Program-made: the position numbers and the translations under genes
Notes under the pieces: model-generated
The model's database searches: none
Told to the model about the DNA's origin: nothing
The model's input: only the letters and a program-made list of their open reading frames with translations
DNA from: Iris pallida
Lineage: Eukaryota > Streptophyta > Magnoliopsida > Asparagales > Iridaceae
DNA length: 64,000 bases
Reading direction: 5' to 3'
Assembly (NCBI GenBank): GCA_029216955.1
Contig: JANAVB010016199.1
Location: forward strand, 10,867,595 to 10,931,594
Part shown: piece after piece, positions 1 to 10,394 of the stretch
Position numbering within the stretch: the first letter of the stretch is position 1
How the letters are laid out: every line of letters starts with the position of its first letter

Positions 1-398
1 AATCGATCGGTGATGACGATAACTGGACCACCGTTGCTTGGTAAGAGCGAAACGGTGCTGCGAAAATTCCGACGGATAACATGGTAAGGGGTTCGTACGA
101 AGGTTCTTTGAAAACCTCAAACGAGGGGCTTCCGAATCAACGGAAGAGTCGAGTCTACGACCAAGAGGAGGAGGAAACGAATCTCATATCTCAAAAGAAG
201 AAATTTATTGATTAAAAAGTTGTCTCCAACGGCATACAAAATGTACCATTTGTAGGACTTCTATGACAAATCACAATTCTAATCAAACACAAATCCCAAT
301 CATAATTAAACACTATAAAAATTAAAAATAGAGCCTATCCTAGTAAAAAGATAAGTGTCAAAATCAGAGTCCTAAAAGAAATTGGACTCTACACTACA
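1..398 (-). repeat. 3' LTR of element A, truncated by the window edge
   Basis: It aligns by eye to the 9219-9703 LTR with scattered substitutions and indels. Read on the minus strand it begins TGTAGTGTAGAGTCC at 398 and runs off the window at position 1. It lies immediately downstream of the integrase remnant, as expected for a 3' LTR. A weak purine-rich tract just upstream on the minus strand could be the polypurine tract. Confidence 0.75.
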
Positions 399-408
399 AC
401 AGTCTTCC

Positions 409-1560
409 CTACTTCAAGAGAACTCGTCCCTGGGTTCTTGTCAAAATAAAGCGATTTGACAAAAGAAAATACTCATAAAGATCAATGACATTGAAGAATG
501 GGGAGATATGCATGTCTTCAGGGAGATCAATCACATAAGTATTGTCATTTAGCTTGCGTAGAACTTGAAATGGCCTGATCTTCTTTTGTGCCAATTTGTT
601 GTGGGTGCCAGTAGAAAAACGTTCTTTATGCAAGTAAACCATGACCAGATCTCCTGCATGAAAGACTTTACGGCGGCGGGATTGATCAGAAGTTGCTTTA
701 TATTTGGCATAAGATTCCTCGAGTTGTTGTTTTACTTCATCATGTATTAACTTATGTCCTTCTAACATATGCACAGCACCAATGTTTCAACCCGGAGTCT
801 TAGGCAGAGAGGCGAGGTCTAAAACATGTCGGGTACGACGTAAGTAGACAATGTCGAATGACGATTTTTCTGTTGATCTGTTGGCATGCAGTTGTAAGCA
901 AATTCAGCATATGACAAAGCAATTCAGCATATGACAAAGCAAGGTCCCATTGCTTATGTCGTGTCCCAACTAAGCTTCAAAACATGTTTCCAAGTGTGCG
1001 ATTCACGACCTATGTTTGTCCGCCAGTTTGTAGGTGACTAGTAGTGCTAAACAGTAGTGATATATCTAACCTTTCCTACAATGTTTTCCAGAAATGTGGC
1101 AGAAACTTAGTATCTCTGGCCGAGGTAATAGATTTTGGCCCACCATGAAGATGCACGACTTCTCGAAAGAATAGAAAAGCGATATAAGTCGCGTCAAACG
1201 TCTTGCGGCAGGGAATAAAGTATGCCATGTTGGAGGATGTCTACTACGACAAAGAATGAATCAGCACCGCAATGCATTCATGGTAAGCCAAGAATAAAGT
1301 CCATAGCAATATCTTCCCAAGGACCATCAAGAATAAGAAGAGGCATATAAAGACTAGTATTCTGCTTTTGGTCCTTGGCAACTTGACATATAGGACAACT
1401 GTGAATATGTCCCTAACTTATTTTCTCAATTGCGGCCAGTAATATCTTTTTTCAGTCATGACCAACGTCATATCTTGGCCGAAATGTCCACCGGGGTCTC
1501 TACTATGGAGCTATGTGATAATATATTTTCGCGAGAACTATGGGAAATGCACAGCTGATT
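409..1560 (-). pseudogene. Element A integrase remnant (Ty3/gypsy)
   Basis: The minus-strand segment 409-774 encodes an uninterrupted integrase C-terminus with the family's [13 protein letters not shown] and [15 protein letters not shown] motifs. Upstream, to about 1560, frameshifted pieces resemble the catalytic core (QWDLALSYAEFAYN near 900-960, LILDGPWEDIAMDF near 1300-1350) and the zinc-binding entry region near 1500-1560. Stops and frameshifts separate the pieces, so the gene is dead. It lies between the protease remnant and the 3' LTR. No chromodomain is evident. Confidence 0.8.
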
Positions 1561-1739
1561 TTCTTTGAAGAGATGACCTTCTTAGATGTGATATCCATTT
1601 GCAGCTCCATTAGACTGACAATCTTTCCATACTTATCAAAAATCTTCAACTTTCGAGGAGAGTTCTTGTTTCTCAAGATAACTTTCAAGTTCTTGACCGT
1701 CAATAATCATAACGGCCTTTTGTTGTTGTAGACTAGTGT

Positions 1740-2050
1740 TAGGAATAATGTCCGGTGCTAATGGATAGAGTGAGGTGACGCACATCTTGAAGGAAGGAAT
1801 GTGTTACTCTTCCTCGGTACGTGACATTTCTGTCAAATTGTCACAATCGACCGAGGATGATGTGGCAGGAGTCCATGTCGACAATATCGAACCCGACTTC
1901 ATTTTTGTAGGTCTTCCCAATGGAGAAGGGTATGCGGCAAACTTCAGAGACGACCATGTTGTAGCCTTGTTGAATCTATCCAGTCTTGTACGGAGCCAGG
2001 TGTGCTTCTTTGCCCAATCTCATCTTCTCTACCGTTAACTGCTTATCGTA
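1740..2050 (-). pseudogene. Element A protease / spacer remnant
   Basis: Minus-strand reading gives pieces resembling the gypsy aspartic-protease C-terminal region (HLAPYKTG, SEVCRIPFSIGKTY, VDMDSCHIILGR), with one stop and frame changes. In the family this region precedes reverse transcriptase. Here it runs almost directly into integrase-proximal sequence near 1700, so RT and RNase H have been deleted. At about 2050 the reading switches abruptly to copia RNase H, marking the junction with element G. Confidence 0.6.
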
Positions 2051-3033
2051 CCATATATTTGCTGCTTCTGATCCTGCTTCTTCCAGCTCCATAGAAGATG
2101 CTGCAGATATAACATCTCTGCTGTGCCATTGGCAATAGCTCGATATTCTACTTTCGAACTTGATCGTGAGATCACATTCTGCTTCTTGCTCTTCCATGAG
2201 ACTACGTTTCCGCCAATAAATACTGAATAGCAAAATGTAGACCGTCTATCTGTAAGACTTGCACCCCAGTCAACATCCGTAAAGCACTCGAGATAAGTAT
2301 GCCCCTGATTCTTCATCCAAATTCCTTTCCATGGATTATGTGCTAGTTAGCACAAAATCCTGAGAACTGCCTGCCGAACTCGTGGAGAAGTCATAAATCT
2401 ACTTGCAACACGTACAAGAAAATGTTTGAGTGAGTCATAACAGCCAAGTAGTTGAGTTTTTAAACTAACCGACGATATTGATCATGATTGGTCATCAGTA
2501 TTTCCTCATTGGAAAGTAAATTTACCCTTGGATCCATGGGTGAGGTTGCTCCTTAGTTTGCAGCATTCCTGCTTCAGTTAGAATGTCAAGCACATATTTC
2601 CGCTGAGACATTATAATATCATGCTTTTCCCTTGTGATTTCAATGCCCAAGAAGTATTTCAACGCTCACATGTCTTTGGTCTGAAACTGCCCAAGAAAAT
2701 TTTTCAGTCCTGCAATACCCTGTCATCTCACGTAATTACAATGTCATCAATATAGACACCAAATAGTATCCGTCCGACTGTTGTCTGTCGGTAAAATACC
2801 GAATAATCCTTCTTTGATTAGCACATACCAAAATGAGTAACAACATGTGTAAATCGACCAAACCACGACGTGGTGATTGTTTAAGATCGTAGAGGGCCTT
2901 TTGCATATGACATATTTTACCATCCCTTGCAAGAATCCAAGAGGTTGCATTACAGACACTCTCTTCAAGGTCCCCATGGAAAATGCACTCTTCACATCCA
3001 ACTGAAGTAGGGCCAGATATAGCGGACGGCTAA

Positions 3034-3529
3034 GGCTGTGTTTGGTAGGAATGATGGAAAAGTGGAAGGAAGGAAAAAGATAAGAATACATTTTCCTTCC
3101 ATATGGAAAGGAAAGATCATTTCCTTCCTTTGTGTTTGGTAGCAAGGATGGAAAAGATAAGAGATGCATTTTCCTTTGTTTGGTATGAAAGAAAAAGTGA
3201 AAGGAAAGAAAGTAAAAAATATAGGGTTTACCAATTCTACCCTCAATTAAAAATACTTATTTACCATTTGACTTCATAAATAATTTTTAAATAATACATT
3301 CATATGGGGGTATAATTGTTAATTAATACAAGCCTCCACTTTTTCTTCCAGTTTTCCTCCCACTTTTGGGGGGATTGGATTTCTTAGGTTATGAGAGAAA
3401 AATAATCCTTCAACTTTTCCTTCCTTCCTATTTTTCTTCCATACCAAACAAGAGAAAATGAATCTTTTCCTTCACTTTTCTCTCCTCTATTTTCCTTCCT
3501 TCCACTTTTCCCTCCTACCAAACACACCC
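3034..3529. mobile_element. Tourist-like (PIF/Harbinger) MITE inserted in copia RT
   Basis: Terminal inverted repeats read GGCTGTGTTTGGTAGG at the left and, reverse-complemented, GGGTGTGTTTGGTAGG at the right. The flanks carry TAA on both sides (3031-3033 and 3530-3532), the 3-bp TWA target duplication typical of PIF/Harbinger MITEs. The interior is AT-rich and purine/pyrimidine-rich with no convincing coding sequence; ORFs across it are fold-back artefacts. The right terminus is duplicated (see next entry). Confidence 0.8.
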
Positions 3530-3562
3530 TAAGAATTTTCCCTCCTACCAAACACACCCTAA
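3500..3562. repeat. Tandem 30-bp duplication of the MITE right terminus
   Basis: The segment TTTTCCCTCCTACCAAACAC plus ACCCTAAGAA occurs twice in direct tandem, with ends at 3529 and 3559, each copy followed by TAA. The second copy therefore carries another terminal repeat and target-like TAA. Slippage, or an aborted second excision/insertion event, would explain it. Confidence 0.75.
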
Positions 3563-5364
3563 GAATAGGAGCACGCACACAGAGGTCATCCTAATAACTG
3601 GAAAGGTCTCAAAATAATCCTCACTGTAAGACTGAGAATACCCCTTTGCCACAAGACGAGCTTTCAGACGATCATGGGTGTCATCCGGTTTCACCTTAAT
3701 TGTGAACACTCATTTGCAACCTTTCGCCTTCTTACCAGTAGGCTAAACCACCAAGTCCAATGTATGATTCTCTCAAAGCACTCGCATCTCCTCTTCCATA
3801 CCGACCAGGATGTGTGAGTCCCTCATCTGCAGAATTAGGGATCTAAATCCTATCAATAGTAAACACCAAGGACTGAGTGTGACTAGCGAGCCATTTGTAG
3901 TAGTCAACATACAAAGGATGGTCACGGCATGCATGATGGAGGCAAGCCGGTATATCAGGTGGTTGTGAATTGGTAAAGCTGGAGGGCTCTGATGACGACG
4001 ATGTCTCTACATATGTAGGCACTATTGATGATGCTCGTTTTGACGAAGCTGGTGTTTGCAGATCAATGGACAATAAGACTGGCTCGGTAAGGGAGGGCAC
4101 CCATACGGAGGGCTCGGTATTTGAACTGGATAGAAAAGGAAGTTCTCATCTGGGTGAACTTTTGGAACATAATCTTATAGTTGGAGGGGGTAGTGGGAAC
4201 TCGGTTTCAACAAAAGTAACATCTCGAGACATAATATACCTCTTCAAAGTTGAAAAAAAACGATACCATTTCTGATCCTTAGGATACCCAAAGAAAATAC
4301 ACTTTAGTGCCTTCGGGTCTAATTTAGAAAAAGTAGGTCGAGTATCCCGAAAGTAACACAAGCACCCAAAAATTTTGAGAGGTAGAGGAAATGGCATTTG
4401 AATGGGATACAATCTAGAAAAATGAGTGGCTCAATCGAAGACACGAGACGACATACAATTAATCAGATAACAACCCGTAAGTACAACGTCCGACCATAAT
4501 TTTCTGGGTGTACTGGCATAAAACATAAGTGCTCGAGTTGTTTTCAACAGATGACGATTCTTACGTTCTGTGACACCGTTTCGCTGTGGTGTATAAGGAC
4601 AGAAAGTTTGCTAGATAATCTCATGTTTAGCAAGATGGAAGAGAATGTCTGAGACACGTACTCACAACTATTGTCGCTCCGAAGACGATGGAAATCCCAA
4701 ATTGGGTTCTTATTTCTACAAAGAAATTATACCAGATATCAAATAATTCGGAACAGTTATTCATTAGGTAGACATAGGTGACTCCTGAGTAATCAACAAA
4801 GAACACAAAATATTTGAATACCATCATTGATTCAATAGGACATGGACCCCATATATCAGAGTGGGCTAATTCAAACAGAGCTCAAACAAATCTATCCAAA
4901 CTCACTAAATAAGATGCTAAGATGCACGATGATGTTTAAATAGACTACACGACTCACAATTAAAAAAAATCGAAGATCTAGTGATGGACATAATTTTTGG
5001 AGAGCTTGGATAGACGGATGGCCAAGCCGATTTTGCAACTCAAACGGGTCGCAGGACACACCCGCACAGGCAACAGACAAATTTAAGCCAACAGATATAA
5101 GCTCCAACCACATGCCCCTACCAATAGTCTTCTCCATCTTCAGGTCCTGAAAAACACGACTATTAGAGAAGAATGTTACCGAGCAATGTAAGTCACAAGT
5201 GATCCAACAAATAGATAGACGGAATAGGTTTCTAGGTGTATATAAAACTGAAGTGAGTGGCATGGTGAAAGAAAAACTGGGTACTTCTTCCATAAACATT
5301 CAGATAATTGTCATTCACAACAGTAATATATGTCGCACGACCCACATATATATAATCATGCTGC

Positions 5365-6360
5365 CAAAGTTTAAAGTATCGGCCGATACCAATACGTATC
5401 GGTCGTATCGGATCGGTTTTGAAGGTGGCCGATCCGATACTCATAGAAAATATCGGTATCGGCCGATACACAGTAAAAAATTATTGTATCGGTCTATATC
5501 GACAGATAAGTAGTCGATACCGACCGATACGGCCCGATACGGCCGATACCAAAATACAGCAAAAGCAAAAATCGCTCAAAGCAAAGCAAAAGCATTCAAA
5601 CAAAGGAAAAAATTGAATCTTACATGCACTTTGCCGCCAGCGCCTATGCTCCGCCGCATGTAACTGTGCTCGTGACCAGAGAACAGTGGAACTTTCCTTC
5701 CGAGCTCTAGCCGGAGTTCCCAGTGACCCCACGACCTCGAGTGCCGCCATCACTGAGTCGTTCCCGACGACGTTTCCAGCGCCAACCGCCTCCCGGACCG
5801 TCGTGCCTAACAGATCCGACAGGTCCAATCCGTGAGTTCACTCTTGTCTTCCTCTCTTTCTCCTCTCTCGGTTCTCCCAACAATTGGGTTTCATTTTTTA
5901 GGTTGAGCTTCTCTCTCTACATTCTCTTACTTTCTTTTTAAAGTATATTGCTGTGATTGCAGTAAATAATGATAGCTGGCAACTCAAAAAATTTGAATAT
6001 TCTGGAAGAAGGAAATGGAAATAAGACAAAATAAGTGAACAAAAAAAGTGAGATTGGGTCGGGCTTCAATAATGAAAAAATTTCTACTAAAAAATGTGTA
6101 ATTAGGTTAGACCGACCAGTGATATTTTTAATAATAAACAAGAGTGACTATTATTCCATTCAATTATAATAATAAAATACTTAAATAATGCATAAATATA
6201 TAAACTATTTTTTAAATTTTTACTAATTTATTAACAATTATTTAATATTGTTGATACTGCCAATACCAAAAATTTGATACTCTGATCCGATACCGCCGAT
6301 ATTGCCGATATCGATACTCATACAAAATATCTGATATCGATACCGATACTTTGAACCTTG
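5365..6360. mobile_element. hAT-like non-autonomous DNA transposon in the copia element
   Basis: The left end CAAAGTTTAAAGTATCGG pairs with the reverse complement of the right end, CAAGGTTCAAAGTATCGG (16 of 18 match). The flanks CATGCTGC (5357-5364) and CATGCAGC (6361-6368) form an 8-bp target duplication with one mismatch, as for hAT elements. Both subterminal zones are crowded with TATCGG/CCGATA words on both strands, which are plausible transposase sites. The centre (about 5620-5830) is much more GC-rich than the rest and encodes no recognised protein. No transposase is visible. Confidence 0.75.
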
Positions 6361-6369
6361 CATGCAGCA

Positions 6370-7560
6370 TACCTGTATCGCATGTCACGTAATCAGACGC
6401 ACCTGAATCGATCACCCATTGTTTTGGTCTTACCACACACGCCACTGAATATCCGACTGTGGATCCAGATGTAGAGGCTTCACCATAATATTGAGCTTGA
6501 AATTTAGCAAATTCTGCATGTCTCTGCAGTCATCTGCACTGATTACCCTTCATCATCATAAGCATCTGATGCAACATTGACCGTAGAAGTTTTGGGACAC
6601 AGTCATTGAAAATGGTCATGTTGACCACAGTTGAAACATGTCCACGGTCGTCCTCCATCACGCCCGTCATTGCCTCGTCCACAATCACGGCTAGCATTCC
6701 AACCACCGCGTCTACCACCACGGCCTCTACGACATTCACCATGAGCAGATCGATCAGCAGGTGCATCACCTGTATTACTCTCAATTACTTTTGTTACCCA
6801 TTGGACACAAAAGTGGGCTTCCATCAGATATGGTACATCGACCCTAGCAATAATATGAGATCATGCAGAGTCTGCATCAGAACGAAGTGAGACAAGATAC
6901 GTTATGACATAAAGTTGCTGGCATTGAGTCATCTCCTCATTGATATCCGTCGTCAGGGGTAACATGCGATCCACCTCATCAGTTAGGACCTTAAAGGCAT
7001 GAAAGTCGTCCTTATGTAACTTTTCTCCTTGATCAACTCTGTAGACGATAACAACCGAGTCACAGATGCGAGAAAAATTGTGTTTTCTATCAAACGCAGT
7101 CACTAGGATCTCCTATAACTCTTTTACCGGATTCGTGTTCTAAACCATGTTCTCAACCGATGGTTCTATCGAATTCATCAACTATATGAACAGTCTACTG
7201 TCGTCCGTCTCCTACTAGTATGTATGATCATCCACTACTAGAGAATTGTCAGTCATATGCTTTGACAACCGCATTCCCCAAAGCGTCTTCTCGACCTTCT
7301 TGCGCCATGTGAAATAGCAATCTGGGCCCTCCAGCTGTCGAACGACAAGTCTAATAGATAAAATCATTCTACCAGAGCCAAGGTGTCCCCGCCACTATAT
7401 TTTCGACACTTGTGTTGTCAACACTGCTACTTGCCTCAATGTTGGTCATCTTTCTCGATTCGACTATCGTTGATCATCCCGACCCAATATTTACATCAAC
7501 CTTACCAATGCATGATCAATGTTGCCAGAATTGGCTCGGACAATATTGACAAAGATCGAA
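6370..7560 (-). pseudogene. Element G gag and protease remnant (copia)
   Basis: The minus strand shows a copia-type gag core (segment 6861-7103, with FHAFKVLTDEVDRMLPLTTD), then an RG-rich stretch and a CCHC zinc knuckle start (CFNCGQHDHF, about 6605-6640), then the protease active-site motif WVIDSGASDYVT (about 6385-6420). The hAT-like element cuts in just after the protease motif. The gag N-terminus between 7110 and 7560 is too degraded to delimit. Frameshifts separate the pieces. Confidence 0.75.
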
Positions 7561-7565
7561 TATAG

Positions 7566-8262
7566 ATCACACAAGCCAGGACAGAGATTTACGCAAACCT
7601 AAGTTGCTCTTTGTTAGATCTTGATATGGGTACTGGGCCAGGAACAAAATTCACACAACAATCAACTTTACTCTGTTAACTTCTGATGTCGTTGTCGAGG
7701 TTCAGAGCTTCATGCAAACTACCATAGTTTACCTTCTAAAGATCTTAACTCCGATAATTTTTTCCAGCAGGAGGTTATAGTTAGGGTTGTAGGAGGTGTA
7801 GGCATGTGGCTGGTGGTTGGGTTAGGCTGGGTTAGGGTTAGGGTTTTGAGTAGGGGTTAGGGTTAGGGTTTTGGGAGGTGTTAGCATGTGACGGCTTGTT
7901 GGGTTGGGGGCTAGGTTAGGTTTAGGGGTTTTAGCAGGGGATGGAACCATGATGGAGAGGCTGGGTAAGGTTTTGTGCTGACGGTAGCGGCAAGCGTGTA
8001 TGGGGAGGTCGACAACGGGTAAGGGAGCGGGCAGGGTGGTTGACCTGCGAGGAAGAGGGCGACTGGTGGAGCATAGTGGTCGGCTGCATGGTTGAGGGTA
8101 TTCAGCAAGCGAGGCGAAGGGATCTGGGAGTAGGCAGCGGGTGAACGGGTGTGTGAGGGTGGTCGATTATGGGGTTGATATGGGAGCAAGTAGCAGGTTA
8201 GCGGAGACAAGGAGCCGTGGAGACATGATAGGGAAGAAAAAGGAGAGAGGAGGCTAGGGTTT
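7566..8262 (-). other. Element G untranslated leader with telomere-like TTAGGG repeats
   Basis: This stretch lies between the primer-binding site and the gag remnant of element G. It contains interspersed GGTTAGG/TTAGGGTT words, densest at about 7790-7880. An open minus-strand frame at 7911-8276 is proline/serine-rich and starts inside the primer-binding site, so it is probably leader sequence rather than a gene. The telomere-like words are short and imperfect and do not indicate a chromosome end. Confidence 0.5.
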
Positions 8263-8275
8263 GGCTTTGATACCA
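8263..8275 (-). promoter_or_regulatory. Primer-binding site of element G
   Basis: On the minus strand the sequence is TGGTATCAAAGCC, one mismatch from the plant initiator-Met tRNA 3' complement TGGTATCAGAGCC. It directly follows the LTR end (...CCAACA). This fixes the inner LTR boundary at 8276. Confidence 0.85.
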
Positions 8276-8505
8276 TGTTGGAGAGAATAATTTGATAGAT
8301 TCATTGATATGAGTACATATATATATATATATATATGAGAATCAGCCTCTCCTTATTGGTTCTATGCGATATGGAACTAAGGGTCTGCTTGGATTGAGGG
8401 TTAAGAGAGTTGAGTGAGGGGGAAGTAAGAAAAAATAAAAACAATGCTTGGTCTGAGGGTAGGGGTTTAGGAGGGAGGATTATAGAGGGTTAAGTGAGAG
8501 CTTGT

Positions 8506-8537
<32 letters not shown>

Positions 8538-8986
8538 TTTGTCTATTTTGTAACCCTCTGAATCGGAGGGTTAACGAAAGTTAAAAAGTCATAAATATCC
8601 CTTATTTGTCCTATAAAATATGACGACTTGTCTCTCTATTTTTTCATGCTTTTAACATGTTGCTCATAGTTTCTCATTTATGAAGATATTTTGACAAGTT
8701 CTAAATAAATTTTAATCAAATTTAATTTTATGACATATGTGATAAGGGTATTTTGGTAACTATTATATTTTTATTAATCCTCCTTACTCAAAACCCCTAA
8801 TCCAAGCAAGAGCTATTAAACACACCCTACTTAACTTTCCATATAATCCAAGCAATGTTATATGTATTGACTCTGCTCCCCCTCACTTAACCCCACTTAA
8901 CTGTGCTTTTTTTTACCTCAATCCAAGCAGACCTTAAAGCCCAAAGACTAATTGACTAATACTTAATATAATTAATACTCTTAACA
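8276..8986 (-). repeat. 5' LTR of element G, enlarged by a MITE
   Basis: On the minus strand it starts TGTTAAGAGTATTAAT at 8986 and ends TTCTCTCCAACA at 8276, abutting the primer-binding site. Without the 554-bp MITE and its 3-bp duplication the LTR is about 154 bp, short for a copia LTR. A TA microsatellite lies at about 8315-8335. The sequence beyond 8986 is element A gag, so the LTR edge is also the insertion edge. Confidence 0.75.
8381..8934. mobile_element. Tourist-like MITE in the copia LTR
   Basis: The ends are GGGTCTGCTTGGATTGAGG at the left and, reverse-complemented, AGGTCTGCTTGGATTGAGG at the right. TAA lies on both flanks (8378-8380 and 8935-8937), giving a PIF/Harbinger-type 3-bp target duplication. 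The interior carries inverted subterminal GTTAAGTGAGG words and a run of 28 C (8510-8537). No coding capacity. A truncated relative is at 12616-12764. Confidence 0.8.
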
Positions 8987-9203
8987 CGGTATCCCCGTGA
9001 TATCAACTACATCATTGGATTTGGTTCCAAGAAAACCTAGTACTTTGTCCAGTTTGTCAAACAGAGCAACAAATTTGCTTGACAAAGCTTTAATGTTGCC
9101 AGACAGGACATCAAACTCCTCGTGCTTGACGGATTTTGTCATTGTTGTTTGCGAAACAAGAATTCTTGAAGGTTTCCGAAAAATTGGAATCCCGAATATG
9201 TGG
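8987..9203 (-). pseudogene. Element A gag N-terminal remnant
   Basis: The minus-strand frame just inside the primer-binding site reads TMTKSVKHEEFDVLSG and continues for about 65 residues until it meets the LTR of element G near 8986. Its position directly after LTR and primer-binding site suits the start of gag, but there is no zinc knuckle and too little sequence to identify it by homology. The rest of gag is absent, lost or displaced when G inserted. Confidence 0.5.
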
Positions 9204-9216
9204 GGCTCGTATACCA
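9204..9216 (-). promoter_or_regulatory. Primer-binding site of element A
   Basis: Minus strand TGGTATACGAGCC is close to the initiator-Met tRNA complement TGGTATCAGAGCC. It lies two bases from the LTR end (GCGTCA). This supports element A as a minus-strand retrotransposon with its 5' LTR at 9219-9703. Confidence 0.75.
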
Positions 9217-9218
9217 CT

Positions 9219-9703
9219 TGACGCATTATGACAACAGAAATGGGTTACTTTCGTGCCTGACAATGGCTAAGTTTATTGGTGATGACGATAACTAGACTAC
9301 AACTATTGTTGCACTGTTGCTTGATGAGAGCGAAGCTGTGCCGTAAAACTCTGGTAGATGGCCTGATGAAGGGTCCGTACGAAGGTTTCTTGAAAACCTC
9401 AAGCGAGGGGCTACCAAATTTATGGAACATAGGAGACCACGACTAAGTGGAGGAGAGAACGAATCTCATATTTTAAAAGAAAATTTGTATTGAGTAAATA
9501 GTTATCTCCAACTACATACAGAATGTGCCTATTTATAGGACTTCCATGACAAATCAAAATACTAATCAAACGCAAACCCCAATCCTAATCAAACACAAAT
9601 CTCAATCCTAATCAAACATTGTAAAAATTAAAGATGGAGTCTATCCTGATAAAAAGATAGAGTCAAAATCAAAATCCTAAAATAAATAGGATTGTACGCT
9701 ACA
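9219..9703 (-). repeat. 5' LTR of element A
   Basis: It runs on the minus strand from TGTAGCGTACAATCC at 9703 to GCGTCA at 9219, giving TG...CA ends. Bases from about 9262 upward correspond to the LTR copy at 1-398. The adjacent bases 9704-9708 (TCATT) would be the target duplication, but the partner lies outside the window. Confidence 0.75.
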
Positions 9704-10020
9704 TCATTATCTTATCCTTTAATGTATTGCCAATAGTCATTCATCCACATTAGCATTTCAATGGGCTATTAAATTCTTAATGGTCTCCAAATTCTATGGG
9801 GCCTTAAATTCAGCCGACATCCAATCGTTCGAAATATATATTCATTCCAATATGAACTCTTGCACTACAAGAGATCAACTGTTAGGTTAGTCTACTCCAG
9901 TAATTTGACCAAGCTACCAAGCTTACTACAAAAAAACTGTTCTAGTGAAGAATAAATTTTGGTCACAAAGATTAACGAAGGAGCACACAGCAAGAATTCA
10001 TGACTACTAGCCTCGAAGAT
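9704..10020. other. Unassigned AT-rich stretch between elements A and H
   Basis: No coding sequence, terminal repeat or RNA gene is recognised here. It lies between the outer edge of element A and the LTR-like repeats of element H, and its right part may belong to the H LTR. Confidence 0.4.
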
Positions 10021-10337
10021 CACCATATAACACGTTTATTGATGTGGTTTGAGTGCATATATAGAGGGGAGGAGAGCCTCATCTTTAGTACATAGCTGAT
10101 GTGGGACCAGAGTAGTACATAGAAATACTAAGTATGGACACGCAAGCTAACAACTCTAAATACTCTAACACGCACCCTCACCATATAACCCGTTTATTGA
10201 TGTGGTTTGAGTGCATATATAGAGGGGGAGGAGAGCCTCATCTTTAGTACATAGCTGATGTGGGACCAGAGTAGTACATAGAACTACTAAGTATGGACAC
10301 GCAAGCTAACAACTCTAAATACTCTAACACGCACCCT
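10021..10337 (-). repeat. Tandem duplication (2 x about 158 bp) of the element H LTR segment
   Basis: Two nearly identical head-to-tail copies start with CACCATATAAC at 10021 and 10179 and end in CTCTAACACGCACCCT. Read on the minus strand each starts TGTTAGAGTATTTAGAG, a copia-like LTR start, preceded by the purine-rich AGGGTGCG, a plausible polypurine tract. Differences by eye are one substitution in each of a few words and one extra G. The second copy leads into the 3' flank of the copia H RNase H. Unequal recombination or replication slippage within a 3' LTR would explain the duplication. Confidence 0.7.
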
Positions 10338-10394
10338 CAAGCTGGAGCATATATATATATCATGCATGTCCAGCTTTGTATATAAGGCAGAGAA

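Larger units (their letters stand above)
2048..5190 (-). pseudogene. Element G pol remnant: integrase, reverse transcriptase, RNase H (copia)
   Basis: Recognisable minus-strand pieces in order are the pre-integrase motif LGHPSIQALQKL (about 5000-5040), integrase core YFVFFVDYSGVTYVYLMNN (about 4750-4810), the integrase C-terminal hallmark FGCLCYF..LDPKALKCIFFGYP (4290-4380), reverse transcriptase pieces (MQPLGFLQGM near 2920; others 2340-4000), and RNase H (DRRSTFCYSVFIGGNVVSW, 2170-2260). Stops and frameshifts are frequent, and the MITE at 3034 interrupts RT. RNase H ends prematurely at the junction with element A. Confidence 0.85.
2048..8986 (-). mobile_element. Element G: degenerate copia retrotransposon, minus strand, nested in A
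   Basis: The minus strand carries, in order, an LTR (8986-8276), an initiator-Met-type primer-binding site, leader, gag with a zinc knuckle, protease, integrase, reverse transcriptase and RNase H. That is the copia order (integrase before RT). The 3' LTR was not found: coding sequence stops near 2048, where gypsy protease sequence begins, so the 3' end is deleted. Three DNA transposons lie inside: a MITE at 3034-3529, a hAT-like element at 5365-6360, and a MITE in the LTR at 8381-8934. The coding sequence is broken throughout. Confidence 0.8.
1..9703 (-). mobile_element. Element A: old Ty3/gypsy retrotransposon, minus strand, interrupted by copia element G
   Basis: Two direct copies of one LTR sequence lie at 1-398 (cut by the window edge) and 9219-9703. 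Both read on the minus strand from TGTAG and share stretches such as GGTGATGACGATAACT. A primer-binding site resembling the initiator-Met tRNA 3' end follows the 9219-9703 copy. Gag remnants lie next to it at 8987-9203, protease at about 1740-2050 and integrase at 409-1560, the correct minus-strand order. Reverse transcriptase and RNase H are missing. Copia element G occupies 2048-8986, and part of A was lost where the two meet. The integrase C-terminus resembles chromoviruses of the Reina/Galadriel type, but the lineage is uncertain. Confidence 0.75.

Noticed and set aside
1735..1770. Possible 3' LTR end of copia G (TGTTAGGAATAATG)
   Set aside because: Resemblance to the copia LTR is only a few bases, and flanking protease sequence continues across it.
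7790..7880. Telomere-like TTAGGG words suggesting a chromosome end or interstitial telomere
   Set aside because: They are too short and irregular, are embedded in a retrotransposon leader, and the B LTR has similar CCCTAA words.
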